Under the pieces are notes generated by a model that was not told where the DNA came from, did no database searches, and saw only the letters and a list, made by a program, of their open reading frames with translations. A stretch of 7,460 nucleotides of DNA. Origin: Clostridia bacterium. GTDB taxonomy: Bacteria > Bacillota > Clostridia > Christensenellales > Maliibacteriaceae. Shown piece by piece: positions 4,783-7,460 of the stretch (positions are counted from its first letter, which is position 1; every line of letters begins with the position of its first letter). A program made the position numbers and the translations under genes. The stretch is from positions 1 through 7,460 of the forward strand of contig JAGBGW010000136.1 in the NCBI GenBank assembly GCA_017935825.1. The letters are read 5' to 3'.

Positions 4783-5388
4783 TTATTTTACATACCAGGG
4801 GGCAAGCAGCAGGGGCAGGATGGTTTTGCAGTAATCTTCGCCCCATGCGATGTAATTAAACTCACCGCCTGTGATGGTGAAGTGGAAGTCGCCGCCCTTG
4901 AGGGTGAAGACGATGGACTGCACGATGGCTTCCACCGGAGTTTCTGCGGCAAGCTCGCCCTTTTCAATGGCATGGGCAAAGAGAAACCTTAGATTGTTCA
5001 GCTCCAGATTATCCTTATTCTGCGGATCGTCCAGCGTGGTGGGGTTGGAGACATGGTAGGTGAACCATTGGCGGGTGAAGGAAAGACCGTAGGTATCCAC
5101 GCCAAGGTGAATCCAGTAGTCGATATAAAAACACAACTGCTCCAAAATCGGACGATCCTTCATCTGCTGCAGTTCGCTGCTTTTGCCCTGAAAAGGTTCC
5201 TGCTCCATGACGGTGATCAGTTCACCCTTGGATTTAAAGTAATGATAAAAGTTGCCCACGGACATGTTGCAGGCGGCGGTGATGTCCGCAATGGTAATTT
5301 TGTCGTAGCCTTCGCGGGCGATCAGGTCCTTTGCAGCCTGCATCAGGCGTCCTTTTGCCAGCGCAGCCTGTTCTTTTCTGGTTGCCAT
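4783..5388 (-). CDS. TetR/AcrR-family transcriptional regulator
   Basis: A 201-residue repressor. The N-terminal DNA-binding domain spans about 10-58; its helix-turn-helix ITIADITAACNMSVGNFYHY (31-50) ends in the FYHYFKSKGEL signature (47-57). Residues 65-201 form the helical ligand and dimer domain, rich in aromatics (FYIDYWIHLG, 87-96; RQWFTYH, 106-112), as expected for a pocket binding a hydrophobic or aromatic ligand. The frame is open up to 5514, but the ATG at 5388 has AGGAG (5398-5402) nine bases upstream and begins with a typical basic TetR lead (MATRKEQAALAKGRLMQAA), so I chose it; the upstream stretch contains its promoter. It is first in an operon with the aldo/keto reductase and divergent from the transporter, the classic arrangement for controlling both. 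Confidence 0.93.
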   Translation of the reverse strand: MATRKEQAALAKGRLMQAAKDLIAREGYDKITIADITAACNMSVGNFYHYFKSKGELITVMEQEPFQGKSSELQQMKDRPILEQLCFYIDYWIHLGVDTYGLSFTRQWFTYHVSNPTTLDDPQNKDNLELNNLRFLFAHAIEKGELAAETPVEAIVQSIVFTLKGGDFHFTITGGEFNYIAWGEDYCKTILPLLLAPWYVK

Positions 5389-5437
5389 AAATGATTGCTC
5401 CTGAATTTCATTGAATGGAATCGGTGAATATATTTGA

Positions 5438-5466
5438 ATTGTACTTGGAAATTTGAGAAAAGGCAA
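5438..5466 (-). promoter_or_regulatory. Promoter of the tetR-aldo/keto reductase operon
   Basis: On the minus strand TTGCCT (5461-5466), 17-base spacer, TACAAT (5438-5443). Start near 5431, leader about 43 bases. The two TTTATGCA repeats (5471-5478 and 5495-5502, 24 bases apart) lie directly upstream. Confidence 0.65.
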
Positions 5467-5543
5467 CCGTTTTATGCAAAGTTTCAATACAAAATTTATG
5501 CAGAACGTCACCAAATGCTGTGTATATTCCGCTAAAACCGATA

Positions 5544-5567
5544 TTTATCATCATGAATCATCATAAA
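5544..5567. promoter_or_regulatory. Imperfect palindrome upstream of the MFS promoter
   Basis: A 24-bp palindrome with TTTAT / ATAAA ends and repeated TCAT units inside; 9 of 12 base pairs are symmetric. It sits five bases upstream of the MFS -35 box and shares the TTTAT...ATAAA ends with the palindrome at 5593-5610, so both may bind the TetR protein. Confidence 0.45.
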
Positions 5568-5572
5568 TCCTC

Positions 5573-5601
5573 TTGACAAAGTGTGAATATGGGTTTATGA
5601 T
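5573..5601 (+). promoter_or_regulatory. Strong sigmaA promoter of the MFS-amidohydrolase operon
   Basis: TTGACA (5573-5578), 17-base spacer, TATGAT (5596-5601). A consensus -35, ideal spacing and 5 of 6 in the -10 make this one of the two strongest promoters in the window. Start near 5608, leader about 75 bases. Confidence 0.85.
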
Positions 5602-5610
5602 TCGATAAAC
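5593..5610. promoter_or_regulatory. Probable TetR operator over the MFS -10 and start site
   Basis: GTTTAT-GATTCG-ATAAAC, perfect 6-base arms and 6-base centre, covering the -10 and the predicted start. Location and size fit a TetR-type operator that blocks transcription. The match to this particular TetR protein is inferred from context. Confidence 0.55.
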
Positions 5611-5616
5611 AAGTTC

Positions 5617-5642
5617 AGTGAATTGATTTAGTGAATTGGTTT
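5617..5642 (+). repeat. Tandem 13-bp direct repeat in the MFS leader
   Basis: AGTGAATTGATTT (5617-5629) is followed at once by AGTGAATTGGTTT (5630-5642), 12 of 13 identical. It lies just after the transcription start and before the AAGGAG site (5670-5675). It could be a second regulator site or a slippage duplication. Confidence 0.6.
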
Positions 5643-5682
5643 ATTGAACAAGACGGTTTAATTCATTATAAGGAGAGAGAAT

Positions 5683-6963
5683 ATGGAAAAGAAATCGTCC
5701 CCCCTCAAAGGCAAAATGCTGCCCCTGTTTTTGATGGCAGCATCCTGCGGCATGTACAACATTTTGTACCTGTGCGTTAACTTCTACGTCCCCTTCCAGT
5801 CTTCCTTCGGCTTCACCAACGCGCAGATGGGCGGCCTGCTGGCAGCTTATGCAGCACTGAGTACGCCTTTGCTGTTCTTCGGCGGCATGGCAAGCGACCT
5901 GGTCAACCCCAAGGCACTTTTGAGCATTTCTTGTATTCTTACAGGTGCTTGCGGTTATCTTTTGATGTTCTTCCCCGGCTACGGTGTTTGCTGCGCAATC
6001 TTTACGTTGTTGGCACTGCCTATCAGCGTTCACTGGGGCGCATATACCAAGTGTATCGGTATGATGGGTACCAACGAGGAAAAGGGCAGACTCTTCGGTG
6101 CTGCCAATACGATGGACGGTATAATGACCATCGTGCTTTCCCTTGGTCTTACTGCAATCATCGGTGAAGCAATCGGCACCGCAGCAGGTTTCCGCTGGCT
6201 GATCCTTGTTCTTTCCAGCGTATACTTCCTTACCGGTATCGGTATTGCAATCTTCTACGATTATAAGAAATGGGCAGCATTGAACCCCGAAGCTGCAAAC
6301 TCCAAGGGTGAGAAGTTCACCTGGAAGTCCGTTATTGATGCAGTCAAAGAGCCTATCACCTGGCTTGCAGCATTCATGGTCATGGGTTCCTACATGGCAT
6401 CTTCCTGCCTGACCTACATGTCCCCCTATCTGAACAACGTATACGTTCTGCCCGTGGCACTGGCTTCCGCATTCGGCGTCATCACTCGTTACGGCGTCAA
6501 GGTCGTTGCAGCACCCATTGGCGGCACCCTTCGCGACAAGAAACTGGGCGGCTCCACCTCCAAGCTTATCTGGACTGCAACCGCAGGCATGGCAATTTGT
6601 GTGGCACTGCTGCTTCTGGTTCCCAAGCAGAACGCCTTCGTCGTCGTTGCAGTCATCGCAGCACTGGCAGTTATCTTCTGCTTCCGTCTGAACAACTCTT
6701 CTGAATCCACCGTATACTATGGCCTGAAGCGCACCCCCATGCACCTGATGGGCACCATCATCGGTCTTGCATCCGTTCTTGGTTATTCCTCCGACCTGTG
6801 GCTTCCCAAGGTCATCGGTAAGATCCTCGACGCAAACGGCAATGCAGGCTATGTTTACGTATTCATGATCATGCTTGCTGCAATGGGTGTTGCATCCGTC
6901 AGCGCATTTATCATGCACCGTCTTGCAAAGAAGGAAGCACTTGCTGCAGCCAAGGCTGAATAA
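5683..6963 (+). CDS. Major facilitator superfamily (MFS) transporter
   Basis: A 426-residue inner-membrane carrier with about 12 hydrophobic segments, the normal MFS length. Segments begin near 14, 50, 80, 101, 146, 172, 225, 257, 297, 318, 355 and 390. Half-repeat MFS motif A remnants follow TM2 (GGMASDLVNPKALL, 67-80) and TM8 (GGTLRDKKLGG, 280-290). The cytoplasmic stretch TNEEKGRLFGAANTMDG (130-146) resembles sugar/organic-acid type MFS proteins related to E. coli YihN. The ATG has AAGGAG seven bases upstream. Alanine is almost always GCA, the bias also seen in pgk, so high expression is likely once induced. It is co-transcribed with the amidohydrolase gene 33 bases downstream and divergent from tetR, so it probably imports the substrate of that enzyme. 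Substrate unknown; export cannot be excluded. Confidence 0.93.
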   Translation: MEKKSSPLKGKMLPLFLMAASCGMYNILYLCVNFYVPFQSSFGFTNAQMGGLLAAYAALSTPLLFFGGMASDLVNPKALLSISCILTGACGYLLMFFPGYGVCCAIFTLLALPISVHWGAYTKCIGMMGTNEEKGRLFGAANTMDGIMTIVLSLGLTAIIGEAIGTAAGFRWLILVLSSVYFLTGIGIAIFYDYKKWAALNPEAANSKGEKFTWKSVIDAVKEPITWLAAFMVMGSYMASSCLTYMSPYLNNVYVLPVALASAFGVITRYGVKVVAAPIGGTLRDKKLGGSTSKLIWTATAGMAICVALLLLVPKQNAFVVVAVIAALAVIFCFRLNNSSESTVYYGLKRTPMHLMGTIIGLASVLGYSSDLWLPKVIGKILDANGNAGYVYVFMIMLAAMGVASVSAFIMHRLAKKEALAAAKAE

Positions 6964-6996
6964 AGTATTCTTCCAGCAATAAGGAGATTGAAAACT

Positions 6997-7460
6997 ATGG
7001 CAACTCTTGCAATTCGCAATTGTAAATTTATCCCCGAACTGACCGAGGGCACCGATCTTACTTGCGGTGATCTGCTGTTTTGTGACGGCGTGATCGCAAA
7101 GATCGAGGCCTGCGGTGCAGACTTCGGTGCAGTGGATCAGGAAGTGGATGCAGGCGGCATGACCGCAATGCCCGGTCTGATCGACGCACACATTCATCTG
7201 ACCATGACCCGCGACCTGATCAGCGAGTGCTATTTCGTACCTGATGCAAGCCGCGCACTTGACACCATGCACTATGCACAGACCCTGCTTGGCTACGGTT
7301 ACACCACCGTACGCGACTGCGGCGAGGATAAGGCTTTCACCGCCATCGCAGCACGCAACGCCATCAACGCAGGTCAGTTCATGGGTCCCCGCATCCTTTG
7401 CTCCGGCATCACCCTGACGCCCACCGAGGCAGGCTCCACCCCCGACCTTGAGTTTGGCTA
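6997..7460 (+). CDS. Amidohydrolase-family enzyme, N-terminal part (runs off window end)
   Basis: Metal-dependent hydrolase of the amidohydrolase superfamily, imidazolonepropionase/dipeptidase-like group, acting on C-N bonds of cyclic or linear amides. The first 154 codons are present; relatives are about 400 residues. It opens with the usual beta-sandwich lead (residues 1-55), followed by PGLIDAHIHL (59-68) with the first metal-binding pair H65 and H67, then GYTTVRDCG (101-109) and GPRILCSG (130-137), conserved in this group. LTPTEAG (140-146) replaces the LTPTGGH often seen there, so the substrate may differ. The ATG follows AAGGAG (6981-6986) by 10 bases. It is second in the MFS operon and likely breaks down the imported compound. 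Later metal ligands lie outside the window. Confidence 0.9.
   Translation, partial: MATLAIRNCKFIPELTEGTDLTCGDLLFCDGVIAKIEACGADFGAVDQEVDAGGMTAMPGLIDAHIHLTMTRDLISECYFVPDASRALDTMHYAQTLLGYGYTTVRDCGEDKAFTAIAARNAINAGQFMGPRILCSGITLTPTEAGSTPDLEFG

Larger units (their letters stand above)
5389..5682. other. Divergent control region between tetR and the MFS transporter gene
   Basis: AT-rich gap of 294 bases with no gene. It contains the two divergent promoters, a palindrome on the MFS start site (5593-5610), an imperfect 24-bp palindrome upstream of the MFS -35 (5544-5567), two TTTATGCA direct repeats (5471-5478, 5495-5502) upstream of the tetR promoter, and a 13-bp tandem repeat (5617-5642). Confidence 0.75.

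Noticed and set aside
5389..5514. Longer TetR start at 5514
   Set aside because: The extra 42 residues are not TetR-like, and the tetR promoter lies inside this stretch; the ATG at 5388 has a good ribosome binding site.
5641..7272. Long minus-strand frame of 543 codons opposite the MFS and amidohydrolase genes
   Set aside because: It is extremely rich in Cys and His because GCA Ala codons read as TGC on the other strand. It is a codon-bias shadow of the two real genes.
1..7460. CRISPR arrays, insertion sequences, prophage genes, tRNA or rRNA
   Set aside because: No regularly spaced repeats, transposase or integrase motifs, or RNA gene signatures were seen.

Overview
The window looks like a chromosomal segment of a moderately GC-rich Gram-positive anaerobe, probably class Clostridia (Oscillospirales-like). 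The reasons are the strong AAGGAG ribosome binding sites, sigmaA-type promoters, a DUF1836 regulator, a short two-domain DtxR/MntR-type regulator, an aldo/keto reductase carrying a two-cluster ferredoxin tail, and compact operons ending in intrinsic terminators. The species cannot be named from the sequence alone.

Layout: (1) 1-500, minus strand, is the 5' part of phosphoglycerate kinase, with a promoter and a Fur-like palindrome in its leader. (2) 501-810 is a divergent control region. (3) 811-2839, plus strand, is a tightly coupled operon of a DUF1836 regulator, an M29 metallo-aminopeptidase and an unrecognised 128-residue protein. It ends in a perfect bidirectional terminator at 2841-2873. 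(4) 2875-3249, minus strand, is a DtxR-family metal-dependent repressor. (5) 3344-3667, plus strand, has no convincing protein gene. It holds a strong sigmaA promoter overlapped by two TTAG-N6-CTAA palindromes of DtxR-family operator type, then about 290 bases that can fold into a long nested hairpin, an exposed CTCCTT, a second hairpin and a strong terminator. I read this as a metal-regulated (probably iron-regulated) small RNA, and it is the most interesting object here. (6) 3666-5388, minus strand, is a tetR-aldo/keto reductase operon. The reductase is split by one in-frame TAG between its catalytic barrel and its two [4Fe-4S] sites. (7) 5389-5682 is the divergent tetR/MFS control region with palindromes and a tandem repeat. 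(8) 5683-7460, plus strand, is an MFS transporter followed by an amidohydrolase cut by the window end.

Likely logic: the TetR protein controls its own operon and the divergent transporter-amidohydrolase operon, which together look like an uptake-and-breakdown module for an unknown small amide or cyclic compound. The DtxR protein would sense intracellular iron or manganese, bind the two palindromes and keep the small RNA off when metal is plentiful. When metal is scarce the RNA would be made. Its CTCCTT segment is complementary to the AAGGAG ribosome binding sites that are common in this genome, and its terminator is shared with the convergent Fe-S reductase gene. That resembles iron-sparing RNAs in logic, but it is inference. 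All seven complete reading frames end in TAA or TGA; the only TAG is the one inside the reductase.
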